From Lepus europaeus (Eukaryota > Chordata > Mammalia > Lagomorpha > Leporidae), in assembly GCF_033115175.1 (NCBI RefSeq), contig NC_084839.1, forward strand, positions 36,503,501 to 36,567,500: a stretch of 64,000 bases of DNA, in the 5' to 3' direction. A program made the position numbers and the translations under genes. How positions within the stretch are numbered: the first letter of the stretch is position 1; each line of letters opens with the position of its first letter. Shown here piece by piece: positions 24,201 through 35,743 of the stretch. The notes beneath the pieces are model-generated. The model had not been told where the DNA came from. It ran no database searches and worked only from the letters and a program-made list of their open reading frames with translations.

Positions 24201-26733
24201 ATATCAGGACTATAATACCCACAGAGCAGCATTCTTACAGGCAAGGAAATATGATAAATATTATTCAAAGAGACATACAATCAATAACATTGCTGTAGTG
24301 TCTATTTGCACTTAACATTTATAGAGATAGCAGATTATGTTCTAATGACTGCTTTGGAATATTATCATATAGAGCTTTCTTAAGTTCACTTTCAGAAAAA
24401 CAAATCAGTTTGAGCATGAGTTTCCCTCCACTGCCACCCCCTGCCACTCCTGAGATGGATTCAGGAGCATCACTAAGGGCAACTGAGTGTAGAGGGAGTA
24501 TCCTTGGATGAGCCACACAGGTTGAAAAGAAAGATTACTACTGCATATTCCGTAGGGGAACACCTCTCTGACACTTTGAAAATATTAGGGCAGCATGATT
24601 TGAAAAGAGGTGAACCAGTCAAGCAGTGGTGAAGTCATGCACTGAAAACACTGAGGTAACCAAGTCTTCGTGAAAAAGATTTGGGTCATGGTCTTAACTA
24701 CGATTTCATTTTGCTTTTTGAAGTTATTTAGTACTGCTCTTTCTTAAAAATAAGCAAATACACCATAATTAATATGACCACTACATTAAATGTCCTGGAG
24801 GAGATTAAACAACAGGATCTTTGATGAAATTGAAAAATTGGGACATCTTGGTGGGCAGGAAAAAGTCACAGAAAGCTGGATACTTACCATTCCTTGTGGA
24901 CTGGGCAGCTGAGACACTTTCTCCCGTGGGGCTTGGGGGAAATCCCACCTACCAGTGGTTGCTCTGTCTACAGGAAAGACATTCTCTGCCTTGGGAGATG
25001 ATGAGTTGATTAGGTTCTAAACATGAATATATTTTTTAATTGTTTACTCTTCCCAAGCAGTCCTTGTAGGTAGATTACGGTCAGGATTGCTCAACAATTG
25101 AAATGTGATAGGTGAAGCAAAGACAATGAATATGGCTAGAACTGATAAGTACTTAATGGTAGAACAGAACAGGAGAAAGGCAATCATCCTTCAACAAAAA
25201 TGTGTAGCTATGAGTGAAAGCTAATGAATCCACTCATAACAACATCTTTCTTTCTCTGTAAGAGAAATATGATTTTATATCTCCTTTGCGTAACACACTC
25301 ACTTTTGTATCGGTTGAAATTCACATATTTCTTTGCTGAGTTTTACTAACAGCTAGAATGTCCTGGCCATGCAAAGTGATTATTACAACAATAGCTAAAG
25401 GCCAGTTAAAAGTAAGGGTGAGATACAGTATTGTCCACTGCCAAACATTAAATGGCCAAATGTTCTTGAAGTTATGAAACTATACTCAGGACTTGCTTTG
25501 AATGAAAGATCAGAGACAAAAAACCAGAACTGAAAAAAAGATTCTACATCTGGAACCCAGGGACACTGAAGTAAGTCTTAATAGGGCTGATGTATATTTT
25601 TGAGAAGGTGAAGTTTTGTCACTATTACAGAATGGAAAGGGCTTCCTCATCTACTTGAGGAAATCTTCTAGTTGCTTCTATAGAATCGTCACTGATAGAA
25701 GGACTGAATAAACATCTGTGAACAAATTAAAATTTTCTTAGAAGTTGAGAATTGCTGGGCTACTGCTGAAGTCTTAATTAATGAAGGATGCTTTGGTCAC
25801 TGAATTACTATTTTTTTCTGTTTAAAGAAGTAAATATTAGCATTCATTTTATATTAAACCAAATATTAGTGTCCAGGAGACATATCAATTGCTTGATCTA
25901 AGAAAAAATGTTTAAATTTTACCTTATTTTCTTCACACATGAAAGTGTGACTACATAATGATGTAGAGGAATTCTAATGAAAAATTCAAAGGTGATCAGA
26001 TGAAAAAAGTATCGTGTACACAGTAGAAAGTTTCTGTCTATTGAGGTATGAACTAGATCCACTGATAATTATGTAAACTCTCAGATACCCAAATTCTAGA
26101 GACTGTTATTTTTCTCTGCAAATGCTTATTTCAATATAGGTGTCACCTCTTCCTTCACTGTCTTGATTATATGGTATGTGAGATCTACAACTTATAAAAT
26201 TAAAGAGTCAAATTATTGATGCTAGGCAGAGCTCTGGGAATTGAAAGCAATATAGTGTATGATACTAAAGAAATATATTACTTAAGTATGTCTTGGCAAG
26301 CAACGATTCTTATAATCAGTTTTATTAAGATTTAATTGATATAATACTATGTATGCTAAAAGGTTGTCTGACAGTTATTTATGCTTTTGTGTTCTTAGAT
26401 GCAGGAAGGATATAAATAGGATTGGAATAAAAGATGTGATACACTAACATCCTACATTTTCTTCAGCATGGTAGGATAGAAAATATTCTGGTACTATGCT
26501 CTTCTGAGACGTTACAAAGAGAACATTGTTTAACCAAAGGGTTCACATTTGCAAAAGTTTGAATACTGGATGTCTTTCCTGGGATGAGGATATCAATTGC
26601 ACAATAATACCTTTTTGGTCTTTATTTCTTCAAAACATGAAAACAAAAATGACACAGATGACAATGAGAAGAGAGAAAACATTCCATACACAATATGCTA
26701 TAGCACTAACGATGAAATCAAACAATTAGAAAC
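18236..26733. other. Downstream region without recognised genes or repeats
   Basis: 8.5 kb downstream of the nearest well-placed SLC8A1 poly(A) candidate. It contains poly-A/T runs and AATAAA hexamers on the minus strand (26320, 20315) but no transposon or coding region that I recognise. It may be an extended 3' UTR or flanking regulatory DNA. Confidence 0.45.
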
Positions 26734-26739
26734 TTTATT
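26734..26739 (-). promoter_or_regulatory. Candidate polyadenylation signal AATAAA
   Basis: Plus-strand tttatt, AATAAA on the gene strand, about 2.9 kb after the SLC8A1 stop, with a GT-rich segment within about 50 nt downstream. Competing hexamers lie at 28531 and 27714, and further ones at 26320, 20315 and 12840. Confidence 0.3.
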
Positions 26740-27524
26740 TGTCTGTGTCAATGTGTACCATTTATAAGGAATAGCAGAAGTAGTGTAGTTTCCCCCTAAA
26801 GCTGTGCACAATACACACAAAATAAACAAAATGAAATAGTTTTACACAACTATTATCGTTAATGATAACCCTGAATAACCAGAATCATGTTTTCTGTATA
26901 GCATGAAAATTTGAAAAGCAAAAGAACAAAAAAGCTTTGAAGTTGAAATTGACCAATAGCAAGAATTTTTTTTTTTAAGTCCTCTCTGAAAATTTGCTAT
27001 GGGGTTGATGACATTCCAAACATGGCTAAAAATGAGTGCAAACTCTAATGTTTAAACAACTTACTTGGTGTTTCTAGGCTAGCTTTCCATTTAGCAAACA
27101 TCTAGAACAAAACCACAAAAGGATGGATTAGAATGTTCCCCACAGGAGTTAGGGCACTCGGTTGTTGGGCTACAGCAGGTTAGAGGTGGGATCCCCAAGA
27201 GAGATGAGGTGTGGGTTGTAAAGTACTACTGTCACAAAGATTAAAAACTGGGATTGACTTGGTCTTTCCCACCATCTGGGTCTCTGAAAAGACTGCCCTT
27301 TTGGGTTTAAGATGCAGATATGTGCAAGGATAAAGGTGATTTTCCAAACCCATGTTTTCTACTCTGTTAGGTAAACAAAATCTTGAATATTTGGACAACT
27401 GTATTTGTATGGTTTCAAGGTGTTTTATGTTCAGAGTTACATAATTGTAGTTTTTTCCTAGCAAAATGACTGTCTACACATGGCTGCCTTAACTTTTATG
27501 AAAGGAAAGAGCAATCACATTAAT

Positions 27525-27625
27525 TGTCATCCCCCTGAGGGCAGGAATCTGGGCCAGCTTGTTCATGACTCAGTCCCCAGGAGGCAACATACTGCCTGGC
27601 ATCTTGAATGGGTAACCAGGATTTA
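27525..27625 (+). repeat. L2-like remnant within the candidate 3' UTR
   Basis: cccctgagggcaggaatctg, then tgttcatgactcagtccccag and actgcctggcatcttgaatg follow the L2 3' end order. Confidence 0.5.
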
Positions 27626-28108
27626 ATTACTCATTCAGTAACCAGGTGTTTTTTTTCAAATGACGAATGATCAAGATTCCTGAATGGAAGAAAGGAAATA
27701 TATTTCAGCAGGGTTTATTTCTTAAATATGAATCAACTCAGAAGGAGAGGGATGTGTCCAGCATGGGATTCCTTAGAAACAGAGGAGTCTGGGGGAGGTG
27801 TTACTACTTCGAAAGGTGGGTTTATCCATGCTCTTTGGGATTTTGAGATGTAGCCATTCCTATGCTCCTGGGAGGTGCTGATCTCACTGAATTGCCCCCT
27901 CTGGAGTCCTAACTAGAGGAGAAAAGACCCACTGGAAACCCTAACTTTTTTTGTATTCAACATGGCTAACCACTGATAGAAGAGTCTTGATGGGATGATG
28001 AAGGAAAAAGGGCTCAAAATAGCCTTTTACATTAAAAAAAAAATAAGCTGAACAAACTGGTAGTATCTACTATCTGTGCCAGACAGAGCAGATATGTAAT
28101 AAATACTT

Positions 28109-28133
28109 GGAGGCGGGGTGGGGGGGGTGTGTG
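28109..28133 (+). repeat. G-rich run
   Basis: Several G tracts (gg, gg, gggg, then a run of eight) within 25 nt on the plus strand, so C-rich in the SLC8A1 transcript. At most a weak DNA G-quadruplex candidate on the non-transcript strand. Confidence 0.35.
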
Positions 28134-29548
28134 GAAACGGTGGTTCTGACAGCCCAGGCACATCTAACACATCCACTTCTCTACCACGCCTTTTTCTTTG
28201 GCCTTCCTGAATTCATAGGTGATTCTTAGAGGCCTTTGATATGTCCCACATGGCTGCTTTTCTATGAAGATCCTTACAGTTTGCCAGCTACCCTCTCAAT
28301 AACTTTAACTTCTCATGTGACAGTTATTGCTTCTTAGAAATGAATGTGCAGATTCATGAACAATAAGCCATTTTCTCCTTGTATCTCTACTAATCATCAA
28401 ACTCAATAACAACACAAAAGTAACAACTGAGGTGAAAGAAAACTCACTTATGTCTTCAATGTCCAATCAACATTGCTGAATGGGAGAGAACAGTATATGC
28501 TATACTCTATTATATACAGATACGCTTTGATTTATTTGTTTTTCATCCATGCACGGTGTAACAGGTATCACAACAACATTCCCAAACAGGCACATGAAGA
28601 AGAAAGCCAATGTTTAGTCATGACTGGAACAGGAGTGTGCAAGCCATGGATGCCTTTGAAAATAAAATGGACAATCCCAGGCAACATGGGACTGGGACAA
28701 AAATGGATGCAAATGGAAAAAGAAGATGTGCTTTTTGAATGGGTTATTCTAACTGTTTGCATGTTAGGGGCAAGTGAGCAGGAGGAGGAGGGGTGGGATG
28801 GGACACCTACAGGGGGTTGCTGGGCTGGAATAAGGGCCTTGAGAGTCACAGTCCAGAGCTAATGAGATAAGAAAAACATGATTTTGCAGGTTCTTGGGAA
28901 TCTAGGCACGTTAAGCCTGTACCTGTTGAACAAGAGTGCCAGGCATAATATTCTTAAATATCAGACTATTTCTAGACCCATCAGTGTTCCTGGCTCCATT
29001 TCGGCTCCCATGCTGCTTCTTTGAGGCAGTTTCACCTCTGCTTACATTCTGAAGATAAGCATAGAATTTAGAAACACAGCAAACATATGCTTCTTTCTTC
29101 TTCCTTGCCCAGATCCTTTCTTAATCCAAATTAACTTTTAAAGTGTATGGGGGAGGTGAGGGATATATTAATGCCTTTTTTTTTTTTTAAATCAAAACCC
29201 CAGTGACATTTGGATGGGTCATCACTTCTTATAAAGAGAAGCAAAACCTTGATCTTCCCAAGAAAATCAAACAAAAGCCAGATATTAACCACCTCCCCAT
29301 CCGCACTGAAAACAACATCAAAAACAAGAAAACATATCAAAGCCTTAGCAATTTATGAACCTGGAGAGTACAGCCCTGCTAGGCTGAGCTGCAGTGATGA
29401 CCCTGCTGCCATGTCTTGTTCAACATGAAGATGCCCCGGGAATGGGAGGTGATGGTTTCTCACTTCGGCCCTAGTACAGAGTATGCTCTTGAAGCTGGAT
29501 TCCATCAGCAGGTAAGTGAACATGACAAATGTCAGTTTCCGCTGTTCA

Positions 29549-29590
29549 TTATACATAATTTTTATGTATATATATGTATATATATATAAA
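29549..29590. repeat. TA-rich microsatellite at the start of the 3' UTR
   Basis: Imperfect (TA)n with tatgta interruptions, beginning about 20 nt after the SLC8A1 stop codon on the transcript strand. Probably length-variable between individuals. Confidence 0.7.
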
Positions 29591-29612
29591 TTTGCTATAT
29601 CTGCTTGTTCCT

Positions 29613-29989
29613 TTAGAAGCCTTTTATGTGGCAGTAGGCCTCCAGGGAGGAGAAGAAAATGTACAAGAGCCACAGGAGCACAAAGAGGCAGGATGTGAGG
29701 AGCTTGGCAGTCCGGGGCCCACCCAGCTCACCTCCGATTTCTGGCCTCCGCCGATACAGCAGCACCCCCACATTGATGAAAGCAAAAATGGTGAAGAGAG
29801 TGACCGAGAAAGCTAGCGTGCCAGGGGACACTTTGAACTGTTCCCCGTTGGCCGCATGGTAGATGGCGGCGATGGACCAAGCCACTCCTATTCCCAGGAA
29901 CACGTTCACCGCGTTGCTGCCAGTGACGTTACCTATGGAGGCATCTGCGTACTGGTCCTGGGTGGCAGCCACTTTGCTGGCAAAGGTGT
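29613..29989 (-). CDS. SLC8A1: SLC8A1 (NCX1) last coding exon, C-terminal 124 residues and stop
   Basis: Final coding exon of the plasma-membrane Na+/Ca2+ exchanger NCX1, which exports Ca2+ in exchange for Na+ in heart, neurons and other cells. The first two bases (AC) complete an Asp codon begun in the upstream exon; the protein then reads TFASKVAATQDQYADASIGN, the second half of the alpha-2 repeat. GNVTGSNAVN is the alpha-2 signature with the conserved Asn. Two further hydrophobic helices follow (around VTLFTIFAFINVGVLLY and LLTSCLFVLLWLLYIFF), separated by a short charged linker (RRRPEIGGELGGPR). It ends AYCHIKGF and TAA at 29615-29613, the C-terminus I recall for vertebrate NCX1. The acceptor is strong: on the minus strand a pyrimidine tract ends in ...cctctgcag directly before ACACCTTTGCC. 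No frameshift or internal stop. Identification is from family knowledge, not a search; SLC8A2 and SLC8A3 are less likely given the C-terminus. Confidence 0.97.
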
Positions 29990-30210
29990 CTGCAGAGGAA
30001 GAAGAAAAAGGTAATGACCGTCAATTAACTGCTCAAAGATGTCCAGAGTGCTGGGCGCTTCAGCTGTGTATGCTCGAATCAAACCCTGATTATAAAGCCG
30101 GCGGCCAAGACTGAGCTTAGTTTTCTGAATCTGTTTTGTGTTTAAAAGAACAAGATCTAGGGTTTGGGGTGTTGAGGGTTTGTTACTGATTGACAAATAA
30201 TCTTGGTCAA

Positions 30211-30504
30211 AGTATTTTATTTATTTTAAAGATTTGAGAGGAGAGAGACAGAGAGGTCTTCCATCTGCTGGTTCATTCCCCAAATGGCCGCAATGGCCAG
30301 AGCCACGCTGATCTGAAGCCAGCAGCTTCTTTCGGGCCTCCCACTGTGGGTGCAGGGGCCCAAGCACTAAAGCGATCTTCCAGTGTTTCCCTAGACTGTT
30401 AGCAGGAGCTGAATCAGAAGTGGAGCAACTGGGACTCGAACCAGTGTTCTTATGGGATGCTGGTGCTGCAGGCAAAGGCTTAACTCCACAGCACCAACCC
30501 CTGA
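30211..30504 (-). mobile_element. CSINE, minus strand
   Basis: Antisense C repeat (T-rich start ttttatttattttaaaga, SINE head at the right end). Same orientation as SLC8A1 transcription, about 220 nt upstream of the last exon's acceptor. Possible imperfect target repeat tggtcaaag / tgatcaaat. Confidence 0.9.
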
Positions 30505-30523
30505 TCAAATTCTTCTTTAAAAA

Positions 30524-30860
30524 GCGCAGGTTAAGCTACCACCTCTGATGCTGGAATCCCATATGGGTGCCAGTTTGAGTCCTGCCTACTCTGCTTCTGA
30601 TCCAGTTTCCTGCTAATGCACCTTGGGAAGGCAGGAGAAAATGGTCCAAGTACTTGGGCCCCTGGCACCCACATTGGAGTTCCAGGTTCCTAGCTTCAGC
30701 CGGCCTAGCCCTGGCTGTTGCAGCCATTTGGGGATTGAACTACCATACAGAAGATGGATCTCTCTGTCTCTTTCTCTCTGCCCCTCCCCACCTCCTTCTC
30801 CTGTTCTCATTTTCCCTCTCTGTAACTCTGACTTTCAAATAAATATATCTTTTTAAAAAT
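30524..30860 (+). mobile_element. CSINE, plus strand
   Basis: Older C repeat missing its first bases, ending ctttcaaataaatatatc and an A-rich tail. It is tail-to-tail with the next copy. Confidence 0.88.
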
Positions 30861-31160
30861 AATATGTATTATTTATTTATTTGGAAGGCAGGGAGAAACG
30901 GCAATTGACCTTCTATCCATTGGTTCACTCTCAAAGCTTGCAACAGGCAGGGCCAGGCTGGGCTGAGGCTGGGAGCCAGGAACTCCATCTGGTTGCCCAT
31001 GTGGGTGATAGAAATCCAAGTACCTGGGATATCCTCTGTTTCTCCCAGGCACAACAGCAGGCAGCTGGATTAGAAGTGGGGGGTAGCTGGGACTCATAGC
31101 AGGTACCCCAACATGGGATGCAGGCATACTAAGCAGCAGCCTAATGCCCATCTTGTTGGC
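30861..31160 (-). mobile_element. CSINE, minus strand
   Basis: Older antisense C repeat starting tattatttatttatttgga directly after the tail of the preceding plus-strand copy. Together they form a roughly 600-bp inverted repeat with almost no spacer. Confidence 0.88.
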
Positions 31161-31316
31161 TAAATTCTTTATCCACAGATATCACATTTCTTTGTAATAT
31201 TCTACTTGCAGGGCAGCATTTTTCAGAGAGTAATCCCAGCCCATCTACAACAGAATCAAGTGGGGTCGTCCTAAACAGTGAGTATTGCAAGGCTCCATCC
31301 AGCTATGCTGTGTAAG

Positions 31317-31545
31317 GGGAGAGGGAGAGATGGGGGTGGAGAGGGAAACAGGCTTCTTCCATACAGTAGTCCACTTCCTACATGGCTGCAACAACCAGGG
31401 CTAAGCCAGGCTGAAGCTAGGAACCTGGAACTCCATCCAGGTCTCCCATGTGGGTGGCAGGGCCCCAAGGACTTGAACCATTTTCTGTTGCTTTTCCAAA
31501 GTGCATTAGCAGAAAACTGGATCCTAAGTGGAGTAGGCAGGACTC
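31317..31545 (-). mobile_element. CSINE fragment, minus strand
   Basis: Antisense middle of an old C repeat (caggcttcttccatac to ggagtaggcaggactcaa). The head and tail are lost. Confidence 0.75.
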
Positions 31546-31744
31546 AATCATTATGACCCAGGAATCCATTTTAATAATATCCTGAGAGATTCTAGGTCAT
31601 CGGAAGCTGTGCACAGATGCTGGATGATATTAGTAACAGGTGCTGTATCAGCATCTGTAGTTATAAAGTGAAGGGATCAGGAGAGATTTCTAAACATTTA
31701 AGAACAAATCAATAGTGGAACTGACAAGAATTAAATTCTGATAA

Positions 31745-32290
31745 TAGCTGAAATTTGTCTAGAGCTTTATAAATACGAGCAGATTTACCTATGTTACTCC
31801 ATTGATGATAATTCTTTTTTGTTTTAAATATGAATTTACTTATTAGAGTTGGTCAAGCAGGGAGAGAGAGAGCTCTTCCATCCTCTGGTTCACACCCTAG
31901 ATGGCAACAGCAGCTGAAACCTGGAGCCAGGAACTTCAGCTGGGTCTCCCATGTGAGTGGCAGGGGCCCAAACACTTGAGCAATCTCCCACTGATTTTCC
32001 CAGGCCATTAGCATGGAGCTGGATCGGAAGTGGAGCAGCCGAGACATGATCCAATGCTCATACAGAATGCTGGCATCACAGTCTGTGGCTTTACTTCTTA
32101 AGCCACAATGCCAGTCCTGATGGTGATAACAGTTCCATGGAATAAGAGAACTTTAAATGTGAGGAAACTCAGCTTAAGGATGGTAAATAATGAGCATAGC
32201 ATCATAGAACTAGGAAGAAGCCAGGTGAGGGCTGGAGCCTTCACCACCTGTCTACAAGGCTGATGCTTACTGTTTTGTCCTACCTTCCAC
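31745..32290 (-). repeat. MIR remnant split by a CSINE
   Basis: Left part (tagagctttataaatacg, ttacctatgttactcc) and right part (tgaggaaactcagcttaagg, catcatagaactagg, gctggagcc) together follow antisense MIR. The CSINE 31817-32117 sits between them. Confidence 0.55.
31817..32117 (-). mobile_element. CSINE, minus strand, inserted in MIR
   Basis: Antisense C repeat (aagcagggagagagagagct to aagccacaatgccagtcc). Flanks share tgatgataa / tggtgataa, a probable decayed target duplication. Confidence 0.85.
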
Positions 32291-32606
32291 TATACCAGAG
32301 GTCTCAGTGACTGTCCTCAAAGCATTGTGTTCATCAATAACCCTGAATGGGACTTTTCTCTGAAGACTAGAACGTCATAGTCCACCACAGGGAGCAGGAC
32401 CATCGTAACATACACCTCCTGATAAGGAGAGCATGTTTGAGCCAAAGGGTTTCAAGTTTTGCCCTTACAATGGGCCATATGACCCTGGACCTCAGTACTC
32501 ATCTGTGGAATGGGACTGCTGATGTGAACTTCAGATTCCTGTTAAGTTGGAAATGCTTGTTGTTGCCCTTTTGGAAAGACCATATAAACAGAGCAGCCTA
32601 GATAGA

Positions 32607-32895
32607 GGGGCAGGCATTTGGTGTAGTTGGTTTGGTTGCTGCTTTTGACAGCCACATTCCATACTGGAGTTCCTGGTTTGTGTTCCGCTTCTGATCCAGC
32701 TTCTTGCTGATGAGCAGCTGGGAGGGTCCATGCTCAGGGCTTGGGTCTGTGCCACTCACATTGTACACCCAGACTGAACTCTGGCTTCCTTGTCTCGGCC
32801 TGACCCAGGCCTGGCTATTGCAGGCATCTGGGGAGTGCACCAGTGGATGAAAGATCTGTTTCCCTATATGTCTGCCTTTCAAATAAAATGATCAT
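32607..32895 (+). mobile_element. CSINE, plus strand (old)
   Basis: Diverged plus-strand C repeat from ggggcaggcatttggtgtag to cctttcaaataaaatgat. Confidence 0.8.
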
Positions 32896-33429
32896 AACAA
32901 ACATTTAAAAATTGATGTAAGTATATAAACAGAACTTGCAAGATTTCCAAATTTCTTGTCTTTATGATGCCTAGTTATGGATATAGAAGTCTTTCTGTTA
33001 CCTTGGTAAAATGCCTGCCATGGAAGGTTTATCACAGATGTCGGTAACTTCTGAAGTGTGCTAATGTTTGCAAAGACAGTAATGATGAGTATTGTATCAC
33101 CACACGCGTCTTCTCTGGTCCTTCTGGGGTCCCTGGCATACCCTGGGCATGTATGCAGTTGTATGATAGCTGAATTAGTTTCTCTCTTCCATTGCTATTC
33201 TGTTGCCACCATCTTCCCATTGGTAAACCTCCAATGGAACAGATATGTAAATCAGGTGAATTTATATCAGCTTGTATGGTCTCATGCTTTATGATGGGAA
33301 GATTATTTAAGCTGTTCAGAAGCTACTGCATCTGAAGTGTTCCATTCTTTTTGAGAGGCAGTTCATCAACCCTCAGGGCCTATCTTATTGATTTTGATCT
33401 CTGTGATAAAAAGGTTTTTTTGATACTGA
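32896..33429. other. Intron without recognised feature
   Basis: No repeat or exon recognised. A 78-codon plus-strand frame at 33058-33294 has no recognised family. Confidence 0.5.
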
Positions 33430-33990
33430 CACTTATAAAATTGTACATATGCATGCAGTACCCTGTGATGGTTTGATATATACATACATTGTAGAGTGTT
33501 CAAATTGGGATAAGCATATTATCTTAAATATTTATCATTTGTGATGGAAACATTCAAAATCCTTTCTTCTGAATCTTTGACACAGTACATCATTATCTAT
33601 TCACTGTATTGTACAATAGAACACCCAAACCTGTTGCTCCCATATAAATGTAACTTAGTTCCCATTGATCGTCTTTCCTGATCCCTCCCTCCTATTTATT
33701 CTCCCTAGCCTCTGATAACTACTATTCTACTCAACTCCTATGAGATCAACTTTTTTAGATTTTACATTATTAAGATCATATGATATCTGTATTTCTATGC
33801 CTAGCTTATTTCACTTAGCATAATAATCTCAAGTTCCATTTATGTTTTTTCACATGACAGCATTTCATCCTTGTTATGGCCAAATAGTATTCCATTGTAT
33901 ACATGTACCACATTTTCTTTATCCATTCATTCACTGATGGAATCTTAGGTTGCTTCTATTTCTTGGCTATTGGGAATAGTAATGCAATAC
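33430..33990 (-). mobile_element. Old LINE-1 3' end, antisense
   Basis: 33430-33720 resembles an L1M 3' UTR in antisense (tgatatatacatacattgt, tgtacaatagaacac). 33780-33990 is antisense ORF2 end: ttcacttagcataataatct, tagtattccattgtatacat, cattcactgatggaatctta, cttggctattgggaatagt. Frame destroyed. Confidence 0.85.
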
Positions 33991-34069
33991 ACATGGAATG
34001 CACATGTCACTTAGGTATAGAAAGCATGTTTTTTTACTGTTTTAAAATTAAACTATGGCAAATACTATT

Positions 34070-34190
34070 TTGCTTTCATGCTAGGCACTTTGCTACACAG
34101 GTTACATGTATATACTCATCCAACCCTCTTACAAGCCTATGTAGTAGGTGTTTTTTCCCTTTTATAATTTGAGAAACTGTGATGTTGTGA
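34070..34190 (-). repeat. MIR remnant, antisense
   Basis: catgctaggcactttgctac, tactcatccaaccctcttac, gcctatgtagtaggtgtt and aatttgagaaactgtgatg follow antisense MIR. Confidence 0.65.
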
Positions 34191-35743
34191 TATTATGTCT
34201 CTTGGACAGTGTCTTGGTTAGCAGGACAAGAATTTTTAAGCCAAATCTGATTTCCCAGCCCATTTTCGGTTGAACTGTTTCTTCTAGTTAGAAACTGAAG
34301 CAGGTTCTTACGGAACACTCTTCCTCTATCAGGGACGATGAAGACTGGAGTTTGCATGCAGTTTGCTAATCCGTCCTCCTGGATTTGTGCTTTGTGCATT
34401 CATGATCATACACGCTGCAGCCCCATGGGGATTAGCACAGAGAATTGAGTGAAAAAAAAAAAAAAAAGCAAAGCATGACAAATCTTAATGGTCTCTTGCA
34501 TTTCATTATTAGGCATTGGTAAGAGCTGGTGCAGCAGAAGCAGCTTACAAATTGAAGTTGTGTTTTCTTTTTCAAGGACAGGCGAAGGGGCAAAGTAAAG
34601 GAAGGGGCAAGGCAGCAGAAAGCAGCTTACCGCTCAGCTGCTGCTGAAGAACACCTGAAATGTTATTCTGAGCTGAAGGGGCTGCTAACGCTGCTACAGA
34701 ACAGATGGCCACGTTAGGTGAGGCCGTCAAAGCAGGGGGTGTTCCCTCTCCATGCTGCAGGGACAGGCGACCTGGTGCTGCTCCATAGCACAGACCTGCC
34801 TACTTTCCCTGGCATGTGGTGCACAGCACACTGGACTTTTGCCCCATTTCCACTCAAACTCTAGAATTTCAGAATAGTGCCTCTGCCATTGTTTCAGAAG
34901 TAAAGGAGGTATAAAATTAAAAAAAAAAAAAATTCCATTCCCTGGCCCAGGTATCCTGAGCACCCAAATCAGTCTTTTTGGTTAAAATGGAAGTTATACC
35001 AGGATCTGCAGAAATTTCCTTTCTTTTGAGCCATTTTTTTTTCATATTCAATGTGAATATTGGTTCAAAGTTCTTAAATAATGATTTCCCATTTTCAAAT
35101 GTCTTTTTATTCCCTAAAAATAAGTAGATAAAGTGATTAGCTTGTCACATAAATGAAACATTTTTAGTGGACTCTTTTAGTTTTGTAGGTTTATTTTCCT
35201 GGGTTATATACATTATGACTTTTGTTTTTATTTTCAATTAAAAACAATTTAAAAATTATCAGAACAAGTGTAAATCCAAACTATTAACCATAGCTCCATC
35301 AGAAATAACTGTTTTCCAAAGGAAGTACATGGAGTCTTCCCCAAACTGCCTTATCATGTACCATATTTACGTGCTGTCAAAACCTACTCTGAACACTAAG
35401 CTTATAGCCTGCATATGATTGAACATGACAAATGCTATTCCTAAAATAAAATCAAGAAAAACTGTCTTGGATTCAAAGGCTTGTAATCATACTCAGAGCT
35501 TAGCCTATTAAATACAAATGTATGAATCATTTTTCCAATGTGATTGGCATAAATGTAAACATGCTAACAACATATTTTCCTACATATATACCCATGCCAT
35601 AGGAATTTTTGCTATTAACCCTCACCTTGACTTTAATACACTTTAAATTAGCTGTATAGTCTTAGCCTTTTGATCCTGTCTCCTTATTACATACCACTGT
35701 AAATCAATGAGAAGGAAGATATGTTTGGGAGCAGCATGCAACT
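34191..35743. other. Intron without recognised transposon
   Basis: Contains a near-identical 18/19-nt direct repeat (gcagcagaa(a)gcagcttac at 34531 and 34612) and short poly-A runs at about 34453 and 34919. No gene recognised. Confidence 0.5.

Larger units (their letters stand above)
26734..29612 (-). other. SLC8A1: Candidate SLC8A1 3' UTR to a possible poly(A) signal
   Basis: Sequence directly downstream of the NCX1 stop. It is free of young SINEs. Canonical AATAAA hexamers on the minus strand occur at 28536-28531, 27719-27714 and 26739-26734. The last is followed on the transcript strand by a GT-rich stretch (tgtgtatggaatg), and a 2.9 kb UTR would fit the roughly 7 kb NCX1 mRNA reported in mammals. 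The true end cannot be fixed from sequence alone; usage further downstream is possible. Confidence 0.4.

Noticed and set aside
28473..28862. 129-codon plus-strand frame opposite the SLC8A1 3' UTR
   Set aside because: No recognised domain, no promoter or splice context, and a comparable frame exists on the other strand.
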